Source: Capitulum mitella
Taxonomy: Eukaryota > Arthropoda > Thecostraca > Pollicipedomorpha > Pollicipedidae
Length of the DNA: 64,000 nt
Assembly (NCBI GenBank): GCA_030062745.1
Contig: CP099849.1
Coordinates: 9,697,767-9,761,766, forward strand
Direction of reading: 5' to 3'
Position 1 is the first letter of the stretch, and the number at the start of each line of letters is the position of its first letter. The position numbers and the translations under genes are program-made. The notes under the pieces are model-generated. The model was not told the DNA's origin. It searched no databases and saw only the letters and a program-made list of their open reading frames with translations. This document shows positions 1 to 10,188 of this stretch, one piece after another.

Positions 1-199
1 GTTCATGTTTATGCGACACCTGCCTGTCCAGGTCGACTGAGTGTTTTCTGTCGTGTTCAGCTAGACCGAAGGGTGTCTAGTATTCAGGGTGGCTGGTGTC
101 TGTCGTTTTTTTGTCATTCAGGTCGACTGATGTGTTCAGGGTGATTGAGCAGTGTGTGATGTGTTCAGGTGACTTAGTGGCGCCCTCTGCTGCCTCCAG

Positions 200-375
200 G
201 CCGGATCGGCACGCCCCACTTCATGGCCCCGGAGGTGATCCAGCGGGAGGCCTACGGCAAGCCGGTGGACGTCTGGTCGGCCGGCGTCATGCTTCACATC
301 CTGTTGTCCGGCATGCTGCCCTTCTACGGCACCGGCGACCGACTCTACGACAACATCTGCAGCGGGAAGCTGAAC
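200..375 (+). CDS. CASK: CASK exon: CaMK-like domain, activation segment to subdomain X
   Basis: This exon encodes part of the C-lobe of the CaMK-like domain of CASK, a membrane-associated scaffold (CaMK-L27-L27-PDZ-SH3-GUK) acting at synapses and cell junctions. The translation contains [18 protein letters not shown] (the APE region), then [18 protein letters not shown] and [14 protein letters not shown], almost colinear with vertebrate CASK ([18 protein letters not shown]). It corresponds roughly to residues 180-240 of the 926-residue vertebrate protein. The exon opens after the acceptor CTCCAG, with two bases finishing a split codon, and ends in phase 0 at the donor GTCAGT. Its last residues, SGKLN, join the next exon's LNSG with the same length as vertebrate KGKYK-MNPR. 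Upstream kinase exons (N-lobe, catalytic loop, the unusual GFG in place of DFG) lie outside the window. Identification is near certain. Confidence 0.97.
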
Positions 376-1357
376 GTCAGTTGCGTTACTTGGGGGGTTG
401 GGTAGAAGGTGGCGACCGGAAATGATGCAAGGTCGGTCCATTGTTGGGGGCTGGCCGATATTCGGTGTCCTTGATGCTGGATATCCCGATTTTGAATATG
501 GTGCATATTCTGTAAGGTTTAATGCCTTCCTTAGGTTGGGTTCTCCCCACAAGCTCCATTTCCAAATTGGTCCTTTCACGGACAGTAACAATGCTAAGCG
601 ATTTTTTGTATGCAAATTGTGCTGTATTAGCGCTGAACCTTGTTTTGTGCCTGCCGCTAGCTTACGGAAGGTTTCTCTTGACCGTGGTTCAGTCTGTTCC
701 TTTTGCTGTTTGGTCGCGCAGCAAAACTTTTCTTTCGTTCAGCTGCCGCTAGGAACAGCGCGTTTGGTCCGATATAAGATCATAAATACTGCTGTATTAG
801 CGAAAGCCAACCTGCTCCCCAGTATATTGGTGCCATATTATCCTGCCGTCAGGGTGCCGTGGGAAATGCAACGTAAAAGTGGCTCAGTTAGTGCGAAGTG
901 TAGCGCTGGGTTCTGTGGCGGCTCGGGGATTGTGGTCCCTCGTGTCATGAATCCTGTTTGGCGTTAAGTCCCGGCGTCTCTCTGCGCGACCCTAAATGGC
1001 TCCCGGCGCTTTGTCTGTGACGTGTGTGCCCGACGTGCGATGTGGTCGCCGTGGAATTCTTGTGCATGGCATCCGGTCTGTTAGGTATTCCGCGGATGTT
1101 AGGCTTGTGGACCCGTGATAATTGATGCCGGGTCCGTGGCGTCTGCGCTGGCGTTGGCTGTTGTGCCGGAATTCTGCGGAGTGACGTCTGAGAATCTTTT
1201 ACTGACTGTCGTCTGTTGTATGGCGTTTGGCTCTGGAAATCATGTGGCCCCGCCTGTTTATCCGGTAACTGCCGCTCCATCTGCGATGTCTGCCGCCGGT
1301 GCTCAGTGCTGCCGCCCGGCCTGTGTGTCCACTGACGGACGCGCCGCCTGCCAACAG
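376..1357 (+). other. CASK intron (about 1.0 kb), no other feature seen
   Basis: This intron runs from the GTCAGT donor to the CCAACAG acceptor. Open frames of up to 189 codons cross it but show no codon bias and no recognisable protein. I see no repeat array or RNA gene. Confidence 0.9.
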
Positions 1358-1480
1358 CTGAACTCCGGCCCGATGGAGGAGGTCAGCGAGCTGGCGCGTG
1401 ACCTGGTCAGCCGGATGCTGACCTGCGACCCCCAGCAGCGGGTCACCGTCACGCAGGCGCTGAACCACAGCTGGATCAAG
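1358..1480 (+). CDS. CASK: CASK exon: end of the CaMK-like domain
   Basis: The exon has 41 codons and phase 0 at both ends (acceptor CCAACAG, donor GTGGGC). The translation LNSGPMEEVSELARDLVSRM continues into LTCDPQQRVTVTQALNHSWIK, the end of the kinase fold (subdomain XI, with the RxT/V...AL.H.W motif), matching vertebrate SAKDLVRRML...ALNHPWLK. One difference is notable: the Trp of the vertebrate segment NPRQWSHIS is replaced here by Met (NSGPMEEVS), although the length is unchanged. It is followed by the calmodulin-binding exon at 2076. Near certain by similarity and by exon-to-exon continuity. Confidence 0.97.
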
Positions 1481-2075
1481 GTGGGCGCCGGACGGCCTCT
1501 GTACCGGTGATGTCGGGCTGCTACTGCCGTCGTCAGATTGACCGCTACGTGGTAGATGAGGCTCCGTTTGGCACGGTCTGAGGCTGTTGAAGCGTACGCG
1601 CTAACGCTGCCCGTTTGGCCGCTGAGCCGCGCCATGGTGTCGCGACTTATGCCCCGCCAGGCTATTTGGGGGTGTTTAGAATGCCGCTGCTTAGACGTGA
1701 TATCGGTGTGGCATTTAATGCCGTTGGCTGAAGAAGAGCTATTTCCAGTCACATATGTCTGAGAAGCAGTTGTACTGGATAGCTACTCAGGTAAGATGAC
1801 GCCTTAAACCCAAGTTTAACACGGCCGCCACGTAACCGCACCGCTGCATAGGATTGCACGGCCTGTGCGGCGGCCTACGCAGCTAAATAGCCGGCCGGCA
1901 GAGCTACATGGTGTCCCCGGTAAACCCGTGCCTGTTTCTAAGTCGGAGACCGACCGAGACTGGCCCCTGCACCTCCGGCCACCACTAACCTCCGCCTGTC
2001 TGAGCAGGAGACCGACCTAACCTCTGACTGTCTCCGAGTCGGAGACCGACCGACTGACCTCTGCACTCCGGCCAG
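1481..2075 (+). other. CASK intron with a short repeated motif
   Basis: This 595-base intron is otherwise plain. Near its 3' end the motif agtcggagaccgaccga occurs at 1941-1957 and 2037-2053, with a near copy (agcaggagaccgaccta) at 2003-2019. The spacing is irregular, so it is a small degenerate duplication rather than a regular array. Confidence 0.8.
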
Positions 2076-2265
2076 GACCGGGAAAGCTGCACGTCCACGG
2101 TGCACCTGGGCCGGACCGTGGACGAGATGCGCTGCTTCAACGCGCGCCGCAAGCTGAAGGGCGCCGTGCTGGCGGCGGTCAGCTCGCCGCGCTGGCTGCC
2201 CGTGCACGGCGACGCCGGCTACGACGGCCTGGCCGAGTCGGCCGAGGAGGAGGCCGCCACCGCAG
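2076..2265 (+). CDS. CASK: CASK exon: calmodulin-binding autoregulatory segment
   Basis: The exon starts after the acceptor GGCCAG in phase 0 and ends after one base of a codon (donor GTCAGC). The translation begins DRESCTSTVHLGRTVDEMRC and aligns residue for residue, without gaps, to vertebrate [20 protein letters not shown]. It is followed by the hallmark FNARRKLKGAVLAAVSS, the calmodulin-binding helix shared by CASK and CaMKII. The linker after it (PRWLPVHGDAGYDGLAES...) is acidic, poorly conserved and about five residues shorter than in vertebrates. The split codon with the next exon gives Ala, the first residue of AVSQIL. In the protein this segment connects the kinase-like domain to the first L27 domain. 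Near certain. Confidence 0.97.
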
Positions 2266-2284
2266 GTCAGCGGCACGGACGGCA

Positions 2285-2478
2285 TCGGGACCGGGATCCA
2301 AGGACCAGGACCAGGAACGGGACCAGGGACGGAACCAGGGACGGGATGGCTCGGCACGGGACGGCAAGGGACCAGGGACTAGGGCCAGGAACAGGACGGG
2401 ACGGGACGGGATGGAACCAGGGACCAGGGACGGGACCAGGAGCGGGACGGGACCAGTGACGGGACGGGATGGGACTGG
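2285..2478. repeat. Degenerate GGGAC/GGACCA simple-repeat tract
   Basis: Starting 20 bases after the exon donor, about 190 bases are built from short variants of gggac, ggacca and gggacgggac (for example gacgggacgggacgggatgg near 2395-2412). Its open frames on both strands (up to about 143 codons) come from the repeat and are not genes. No regular long period is visible. Confidence 0.9.
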
Positions 2479-3167
2479 CAGGTCGTGCGGGTGGCGCGTT
2501 ACGCTCCGAAATGCTAGAGCCAAGCCATCCAGACACGACTGTTGCATACTGGGCTGTCGCGTGCCGGGCCGCTCTAGCTCTGTTCCTTTGGTCTGAATTG
2601 CTATGGGCAAAACGTGTCCACTCGTGCCTTTTGGTATCGACCTTGCAAGCGTTTGTAAAGGGCCGTCACCTCTGGGTCTCTGGGCTTGGGTCCTCCAGGA
2701 TTCTGCGCTCCAGCTTCGGAACTGGAACCTTGGCTGGATCAGGTCCAGTGCTTCCTGGTCCTGTGTTCTTTACTTTACGTCGTCATTGGGATGTATCTGC
2801 TCCACCCAGTAGTAACCCAAAGTCCCCGTTGATGTTTGGAGACGCGAGCGTCATCTGTCGTATGAGTCCAGCTCGGACAGCCTCGCTTACTGGATCATTT
2901 TGCTGGTGTTTGTGTATTTGGATTTTTTTAGGGATTTTGGGCTTGAGTCGTCCAGTGCTTCAGATCAAGTAACTGTATAACATATTTGCCTTGATATATA
3001 TGTATATATGCATGCCCGGCTACATACCAGTTGTGGCAAATGTATGCGTGCCTGTATACCAGTCGTGTCCATGCTATTGGCTTACTGTGTATTAGAGACC
3101 ACGAAAGCGCTGTGCTTCAACGTGTCATTGATGATGCGTATTTGTGGACGTCTGATTCTGTTTTCAG
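2479..3167 (+). other. Remainder of CASK intron, nothing else seen
   Basis: This is single-copy-looking sequence up to the strong acceptor CTGTTTTCAG at 3158-3167. Around 2990-3065 there are short AT-rich words (tatatatgtatatatgcatg) and a loose duplication of tataccagt/cataccagt. There is no coding evidence. Confidence 0.8.
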
Positions 3168-3286
3168 CCGTGTCCCAGATCCTGGATTCCCTGGACGACA
3201 TCCAGTGTCTGCAAGGCTGTCCTATCAGGGACTCGACATTTCTGAAGCCCATTCTGGAGGATCGGCAGCTGCACTCCCTGCTGGAG
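3168..3286 (+). CDS. CASK: CASK exon: first L27 domain (helices 1-2)
   Basis: The exon begins with two bases that complete an Ala codon and ends in phase 0 before the donor GTGAGA. The translation AVSQILDSLDDIQCLQGC, then STFLKPILEDRQLHSLLE, is the L27 domain of CASK (vertebrate AVSQVLDSLEEIHALTDC and HSVFQDQHLHTLLD). L27 domains pair with L27 domains of other scaffolds; in vertebrate CASK the first pairs with SAP97 (Dlg) and the second with Veli/Lin-7. The acceptor has a good pyrimidine tract (TTCTGTTTTCAG). The third helix continues in the exon at 8678. Near certain. Confidence 0.97.
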
Positions 3287-4596
3287 GTGAGAGGCGGGTC
3301 TGCTCCGCGCGCTCTGCCTATGGACCGCTTCAGTCTTGCGGTCCGCCGGCAGAGGGAAGGCCGCTGAGGAGTAGCTGTTTTGGAGCGCCACCGTTCAGGC
3401 TGGAGCTGTAGACAGGATGAGGGGCGTCCCTCAAGGTAATCGGCCTGGCAGTTTCATAGGTCCGAACGGGTTAAATTTTACAATATAGCCATTGCGTTTG
3501 TATTCGTTTTATGAGAACACGTCGTTTGCGGCTTCGATTTCTGACAAATTCAACGGCGAAACGTTTGCGCGTTTCTGCGTTTTGCGTGCGCTGGATCACA
3601 CCCTAGGTGGAAAAAAGTTATTTGGAGCTAGTGCTGTTCAATCGGAAATATACAAACTAGTGAAGTGGAAAAATATCACAGGAGAGGGAGTAGCTCATTG
3701 CTGCTTCACTGTTTATCCATTCGGTCGTTCAGAAAAGTGGTTTTGTTTACGTTGGGGCCCAAGGGAGCCAGTTACCAAGTCACCATGTGATCAAGGTGCA
3801 TTGATATTCTGAACACATATTTTATGTAATCTTCCACGCAAAGCTTGACTACCGTCATACCAAGATGTCTTAGCAGCGTACCGTATGTTAACCTGGAATA
3901 TTTGAGAGACGAAATTACGGGTCTCGTCTAACCATGATGTCGGCATCCTCACCCCTGTCCTCCCCTTGTTTGTACGGTTTCTAATAATATACGGATGCCT
4001 AGCCTGTATTTATGGTAATTCTGAACGTTTGTGTGGTAACCTCCATAGGTTTTTGTGGTGAGGAAAATTTCATTGACGCGTGAAATGACATTCCACTTCA
4101 TTGTGAATTTGGAAGGACTGTTCTGAAATGATTGAAAACGACTGAAAATTAAGAACAAAGATACGTAGAACTTAACCATTTTCTCCTGGTCGTCCCATCC
4201 AAGTTACGTGACGCCGACAATAGTTTTTTCGTACATTATCAGAATGGGACTCGTTTCTCTTGGAACGTTAAAAGATAAGCAAACAGATATGCTGACCCCA
4301 CAGATAAGCTGGCGCAAACGGTGTGGCCAGTGAGCCTGTCGCTCCCCCCTCCGTTTAAACGTCGGAAATCAAATTTGATCTCGTAATCAGTGGACGGGAA
4401 GGTTCATGAAGAACAGAACCAACCGCCCATGAAAACCTTCGCTTCATTTCTTGGACGGAATCGCGGTCGGGGGTGGTGCCGGCGCCCCGCTGCGTCATTG
4501 ACACAGCCCGGTCCGTCGGCCCATTTCCGGCCATGTGCGGCCTTTAACGCCCTCGCTTGATGAGCCGTGAACCGGACCTCGCTACGGCCGGCGCCG
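3287..4596 (+). other. CASK intron, first part, no feature seen
   Basis: Ordinary mixed-composition intron sequence. Open frames are short (up to 126 codons) and unlike known proteins. I see no array, RNA gene or transposon coding sequence before the minisatellite that starts near 4597. Confidence 0.8.
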
Positions 4597-5108
4597 ACGG
4601 CCGGAGGCCTTCGCCGGCTGGCCGCCGCCCGCCGTAACGTCTGGCCGGCCGTCCGCCGTGCGCCGTAACGGCGTCTGGCCGGCTGGCCACCGCCCGCTGT
4701 TACGTCTGGCCGGCCGTCTGCCGCGCGCCGTAACGGCGTCTGGCCGTCCGTCCGCCGTGTGCCGTAACGGCGTCTGGCCGTCCGTCCGCCGTGCGCCGTA
4801 ACGGCGTCTGGCCGGCCGTCTGCCGCGCCGTAACGTCTGGCCGGCCGTCCGCCGTGCGCCGTAACGGCGTCTGGCCGTCCGCTGCGCGCCGTAACGTCTG
4901 GCCAACCGTCCGCCGTGCGCCGTAACGGCGTCTGGCCGTCCCCTGCGCGCCGTAACGACGTCTGGCCAACCGTCCGCCGTGCGCCGTAACGACGTCTGGC
5001 CGTCCGCGGAGCGCCGTAATGACGGCCGGTCGGCCAACCGCCGCGCGCTGTAGCGGCGTCTGGCCGGCCGTCCGCCGTGCGCCGTGGCGACGTCTGGCCG
5101 ACCGGCAG
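4597..5108. repeat. GC-rich minisatellite, period about 34 bases
   Basis: About 14 imperfect, directly abutting copies of a unit of roughly 34 bases with the core gccgtaacggcgtctggcc, with gains and losses of a few bases between units. The array is CpG-rich and largely free of stops, so it creates long minus-strand open frames (up to 258 codons) with peptide repeats such as TADGRPDAVTAHGG. These frames shift between units and have no protein logic. It lies about 740 bases upstream of the candidate first exon at 5852, at the edge of the same GC-rich island. Confidence 0.92.
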
Positions 5109-5851
5109 CGACGGTAGTAACCGACCCACTGCGGCCCGTCCGCCGCTCGCGAAACACCCGTCGAATCGCGGAAACGTCACGGTCCCGGACCGGGGTCACC
5201 CCGCCCCGCCGGCGTGACTGGAGTCGATGCGGAGCCAGCGACGGCGCGCGTGCCGGCACGCGGCCGGCCGTCGTGGTGTGGCGCGCTGTCCGGAGCCTTG
5301 CTGATTGTTTGCATGCCTAGTCGTCCGCTACCAGTGGCGACCAGATCGATCCTGGCTGGGCCAGCTGCGCCCCGGCAGGCCGTCCCGGCCGCCGTTCGCC
5401 CCAGTGGAGCGCGCCGGGAGCGACCGGGAAGTTCGGCTGGCGTCTGTGCGTGCGTCCTCCGCGTGGTTGGTGGTGGTTGGGCGGCTCTCTAGATCCGCAG
5501 TCCGCACACGTGGTGGTGATAGGACGTCTTCCGACGTCTGCCGGCTGAGGCGGCGGTCGCGTGTTGACCTTGTGGATTGGCCCGGTCCTGTGATCGAGAG
5601 GACGAATGACGGTGATCACCATGCGGCCGGGCGCGCGGCCGCCTCGATGACGTGGCCGCTGTAATTCGGTTTCGTTGATTGTCGGGTTCCGCCCGGGGAT
5701 CGCCGGCGGTCGCCAAACAGGGCGCCGCGTCTCGAGCGGACTGGCCTCTGTCCGCCGGCCGCCCCTCGCCGCGGGCGCGGCTCGTCCGCGGGCCGGTCGG
5801 CGGGCCGGCGTCGCTGCGTCACGAGTCGGCAGCGCGCGCCGCGGCCGTGCT
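5109..5851 (+). promoter_or_regulatory. CpG-rich island upstream of a candidate alternative first exon
   Basis: This stretch is very GC-rich with frequent CG dinucleotides, continuing from the minisatellite to the ATG at 5852. No TATA box is evident. The reading as a CpG-type promoter rests on composition and on the coding-like exon that follows. Open frames within it on both strands are explained by composition alone. It is a candidate only. Confidence 0.4.
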
Positions 5852-6142
5852 ATGAGCGGGTGCGACTGCGGCCTGGCGTGGGACACCACCGCCAGCGTGG
5901 CGTGCCAGACGACGGCTCCCCCGCCGCCGCCGCCGCCGCCGCCGCGGCAGCAGCAGCGGTCTTCGCTGCCGCGCTGCTGCCTGTGCCGCTGCCAGTGCCG
6001 GTGCCGCTGCTGCCGCTGCAGTGCCGCCAGGATGGGCGGCTACCAGCGCGTGCAGCTCAGCAACTGTGACGTGGCCATGGAGATGGCGCTGGTCGGCCTG
6101 GTTCTGCGCAGGTGGCGCCACCAGAAGCAGGTCCACAAACAG
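5852..6142 (+). CDS. Candidate alternative first exon, Cys-rich N-terminus (possible kinase-less CASK isoform)
   Basis: The ATG at 5852 opens 97 codons ending in phase 0 at the donor CAG|GTCAGCGG, nearly the same donor context as the CASK exon at 2265. About 94% of codons end in G or C although many have A or T at positions 1-2, which points to real coding in this frame. The protein starts MSGCDCGLAWDTTAS, has a nine-Pro run and QQQ, then a cysteine cluster (RCCLCRCQCRCRCCRC, nine Cys in 16 residues, about residues 43-58), then a helix-like tail ending RRWRHQKQVHKQ. The next CASK exon (8678) starts in phase 0, so splicing 6142 to 8678 would keep frame and give a CASK form without the kinase-like domain and most of the first L27 domain. 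The Cys cluster resembles palmitoylated segments (inference). An alternative donor at 6131 is also in frame. No homologue is recognised; it could belong to an unrelated nested gene. Confidence 0.55.
5919..5963. repeat. CCG then CAG trinucleotide run within the candidate exon
   Basis: An uninterrupted run of ccg triplets (coding Pro) is followed by cgg and three cag triplets (Gln). It lies in frame inside the candidate exon 5852-6142 and is likely to vary in length between individuals. Confidence 0.9.
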
Positions 6143-8677
6143 GTCAGCGGCGGCCCGCCGGCCGGCCGACGGGGGAACGCTGCCGCTCGGACAGCCGAAT
6201 GGCAGCTCTAGGATTCCGCGCAGCTAGCGAATGGCGGCATCGGGAATGTTGCGGCCATGGACGCATGCCATGGGACAATGTGTTGCGGCTGTTGTGGCCG
6301 TGACATGCGATGGATGGTTGGAGCGATTGCGAGGGGTTGAAATCGCCCTCTCATCCCGTCGAAGACGTAAACGTGATAGGCCCAAGTGGGTTTACCGGTG
6401 GTGTTGTAGGGAGTGGTTGAAACGGTCCGGTCCTGCGCGTAAGAAGCCGTTTTTCTGATGTACGCGGTGGTTTGACTCACCTTGGCGTTTGTGTCTGTGT
6501 ATGGGGGGGGGGGGTGTGTGCAAAGGGAAAGGTAAAAGGCAAACTCGGAAACTAGGACTTTTGTTTCTCTTGCGGCATCGAATGGCATTTGTCATGTTCA
6601 AACCTCGGGTAACGGATATGGCCGTACCAGGAGGATAAATCATAGGTGAATGGCAGTTCAGGGAACTCTCAACACGGTTTGGGTCTTTGCCCTTGCCAGA
6701 TTGTGATGCCAAAACCAAACCATCGTTTTACTACTGCAGTTTTTTGGCGGAAACTTTTTGCCATCTCCTTTTTTAGACAACACACATCAGAAAAAAACTG
6801 CTGTCGTTCCATGTGTCAGTTTGCGTGTTTGTCTTTTCGTTTTTTTCCAGTTACTTCTTGGTGTTTTTATTATTTCACCCTTATTCACACCCGGAACGCA
6901 GTGGTGTTTTTCAAGTATGCTTTGGTTGTTCAGGTAATTTGCTCGAAGAAGCAATGACTTGATTGACAGGCTGATTGGCAGCTGGTGCCAAATAGCACGT
7001 CGGCGTCTTAGGGAAATCTTCTGGACGGAGGTTCGCATTGGTGGCAATACCGTAGCATTGCCCCTTTCTGTTCACGGACGTCGTTCTTGGAAAACTGTTT
7101 CCTGCCAAACCCCTACCACTTTCTTCCATTTCCGTCATTAAAGCGGAGGAAGTTATCGTGGGCAGCAGTTTCCTTAGCGTAATCCGGAGTCCGGTTAGAA
7201 TCGACGGGAATCGATGAACATCGCCGAGGGCCGCAATGCGGACCATACGCAGGCACGCGACTTGACCCGATGGACACCGCAGTGACGCAGATTCCACGTC
7301 AGAACCGGGCTCTGCCAATCGACGCCAGACCTCAATTGCCCTCTCCAGTCTGCAGCGATGACGTGGTGACCTTTCTGGAGCACCCTTTGGGCCCGCAGTG
7401 GGCGGGGCGGAGGGAGGGATAATTAGCCGGCGGGCGGGGGTCTGGTCTTGTCATGTCCGCTTCCGGGTTACCATGATATACGATGGGTCCTTTCAGTGTC
7501 AGCGTCTATAAAACAACTCGCTCTATTACAAGGAACGGCACGCAGCGTGCAGTCTTTACGTAAGCACTTGTGTAACCAAACTTTCAGCCTTCGTTTCATT
7601 TTATGTTATTTCCTCGGTCTGTGTGCAGTCGTACTTGCATTGATGTTCAATACGCAACAATTGGCACAGTATTTCATCCGAACGCAAAAAATGCTTTATT
7701 TTTATAACACGCGGCAAAAGAAAACTCAGGATTTGTAAGATTGCAGTATCGGTCCAGTACCCAAAGTTCGTAGTAATTAGAACATCTTAGTGTATTGAAT
7801 TTGAGTTATTCAGTAACAATACTACACTGGTCCTATTAGAGAAATACTACTTAGATATGCTGTTAATAATGGTTGGCAACACATTCAGTGAATGGAAGCC
7901 CGTTTTTGGTGTAAATCACAACTTTCCAATCGAAACAGGAATACAAGAAGAAAAAACAAAACAACTTGAATGTAACAGCGAAGCAGCGTACATTGATCAG
8001 TGGTGACCTTGACGCCCCCTCGACAACTTGTAGCCGTTTCAGGGATATAGGATCAATGAGAGATATCAGTGACACTGTACTGCGGCGGCCGGCCCGGTTG
8101 CGATGCGTGTGCGTACCGGAAAGACGGTGTAAACGAGGATAGATGGTATTGCTTTAGGAGGAAGAAAGAGTGGGAGGCAAATAATTGGAACAAAGACTAG
8201 AGCCTCTGCGTAGGGAGGAACAAACTACTCCGAAAATCGGACGTTCGTTGTTACAGGAAGAATCATTGTCGCGTGTAAGTCGGAACTCTACTAGACAGTT
8301 ATGTGTATACTGTGTGTTTTCTGTATTGTGTTTACTGTGGCTTGTATGCGATTGACATGCACGAACCTGGTGTTGGTAATCTTCCTCTTGGAAAAATTAC
8401 GTTTTAATACGTCCTCCTCTGCCGTCGAGCACTTGTGAAAATAACATTTGTTCAGATGTGATATGACCCGGTGTCGGACTAAACTGTCGAATTTCACATG
8501 ACATGCCCGGCATTATTCACTGAGCAGCTTTGATCCCATCTTTGGAGCTTTAGATTAGCCTGTCAAGACTGTGAAGCATCAGCCATGAGGAAGACACGAA
8601 GACCGTGACGCCAGCGTGCTTCAGTCACGCGCTGGCCGACGCTTGACTCGCTGGCTAACGTGGCGCGCCATTTTCAG
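6143..8677 (+). other. CASK intron, last part, nothing else seen
   Basis: After the GC-rich island fades near 6210, the sequence is ordinary to AT-rich. It contains a G12 tract at 6503-6514 and no tandem array. Open frames are short (up to 135 codons) and not recognisable. The intron ends with the good acceptor CCATTTTCAG at 8668-8677. Confidence 0.8.
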
Positions 8678-8845
8678 CTCTACGACCGGGTGACGACGCG
8701 CCAGCTGGGCGCGGCGCCGGCGCCCGCCAGCGACGCCATCTCGCGGTGGCGCGATGTACTTGAAGTTCTGCGCGAGTACGAGGACACGGGCGACCTGGCC
8801 GACATCCTGGAGCTAAAGGAGATCCTCTGCCGGCCGCATATGAAG
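8678..8845 (+). CDS. CASK: CASK exon: end of first L27 and start of second L27 domain
   Basis: The exon has 56 codons and phase 0 at both ends (acceptor TTTTCAG, donor GTCAGT). The translation begins LYDRVTTRQLGAAPAPASDA and continues RWRDVLEVLREYEDTGDLAD and ILELKEILCRPHMK. It matches vertebrate [20 protein letters not shown]...AKELKRILTQPHFM, with three extra residues in the loop before the second L27 helix 2. The second L27 domain binds Veli/Lin-7 in the known CASK-Mint-Veli complex. The next exon lies 38 kb away at 47002, so this exon precedes by far the largest complete intron in the window. Near certain. Confidence 0.96.
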
Positions 8846-10127
8846 GTCAGTCGACGCCCGCATACCGGCCATACACAGCCGGATGTGCTGGTATGAGTTC
8901 CACCGGAGATGGGGGAGGGCATTCCCTTTGGGCTGCGTTTGCGAAATGAATGATTATGCCTTTAGATGCTGCATAGGAAAAACGTGCGAACATTGTCTTT
9001 ATGCCGGGAATTCTGGCCCTACTCTGCCAGAAAGCGGAGGCTGGCCTCCGCGGCGGGTGTGATAATATACATACGTACATCTGTATTATACATATGTGTA
9101 TATATATAGTCATACATATGTATGTAACAAAATGAAAATAGTGGCCATACTACGGTTTCGTTGTGGTCGTTCTTTCTTTTGACTCTTCCACTTCTCTGTA
9201 GGCCATAATTCATCTTCCTGTTTTGCTGCTCTTTATGTCCTTCCTTGGAAACAGACACGTCCAGCAAGCGTGGAGTCTTGATGTATCACCCTCCACGTGG
9301 TGACGGCAGAGGAGGCGCAGTCCACTTTGGCCTCTCCCGGCTGCAGCGAGTTGCAGTACGTTGTTTGTCCCGTATTTCAAGTGGCCGGAGCGCTACTGCT
9401 GGCGGGCACGTGTCCGGAGCTGTGGCGGCCGTCGCGACGCAGCAAGTCGGAACAGTTGCGAAACACATTTACATAGCTCTGTCTTTGCATGAGGAGCTTG
9501 GCAGAGTAGCGCACGTTTCCACGTTTCGCGTGGTACGTTTTCTGCGTGTTTCTTGTGATCGGGATGCCGTTTGCGTCCGTGGCGCTCGGCGGAGCTGTCG
9601 CAGACTGATTCTGGGGCGGACAGAACAGCGCAGGCGGTACAGCCGCCTGACGTGTGTCCTGCGGTCGTCACTGACCAATTTGTCTGCATCCGCTCATTTG
9701 TTTGAACTGGGCTGATGGGTGCCTGATCGATTTCAGCTGCTTCGTCAGATGCCTTAGGCCACCCAGTTAATTTTCCTCGTTGTTCATGGCGGGCTCACGT
9801 AGAGAATCATGGCCATGGTGTATACGCTGAGTTTGAAGCATGAAGTTGTCTGTTACGTAATCAGTTGATCAACGAACTTTAATTTGCTTGTGCTTTGCCA
9901 TTGCCATGCTGTAGCTGAGACGCTGAGACATCCGTACTCTCGATTGGTACGTCATCGATTATTTTCGCTAGATACACATGGGAAATTTCCTTTGATAAGA
10001 TGCATATGAACGTTTTGGCTTTCATTGCACAACACGAAATTGCATCAAATATCGTCATGCTGATCTCATTTCTCCACGTCTGTATGTGTCGTATTTAATC
10101 AGCTCTATTCTTGGGGCTCATGGGGGC
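8846..10127 (+). other. Start of the 38-kb CASK intron, little seen
   Basis: Mostly featureless. A short AT-rich patch of tacata/tatgta words lies at about 9060-9125. The 156-codon open frame at 9245-9715 has no recognisable protein or clear codon bias. Confidence 0.75.
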
Positions 10128-10188
10128 TGGACTGGGTCTGGGACTGGGACTGGGACTGGGACTGGGACTGAGACTGAGACTGAGACCG
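10128..10188. repeat. Hexanucleotide array, gggact to agactg
   Basis: About ten copies of a six-base unit (ggactg, changing to agactg at the 3' end), directly abutting. This is a typical simple repeat. Confidence 0.95.

Noticed and set aside
4404-5259. Minus-strand open frames of 225-258 codons
   Set aside because: They lie almost wholly in the 34-base minisatellite; several frames are open together, the period is not a multiple of three, and there is no recognisable protein.
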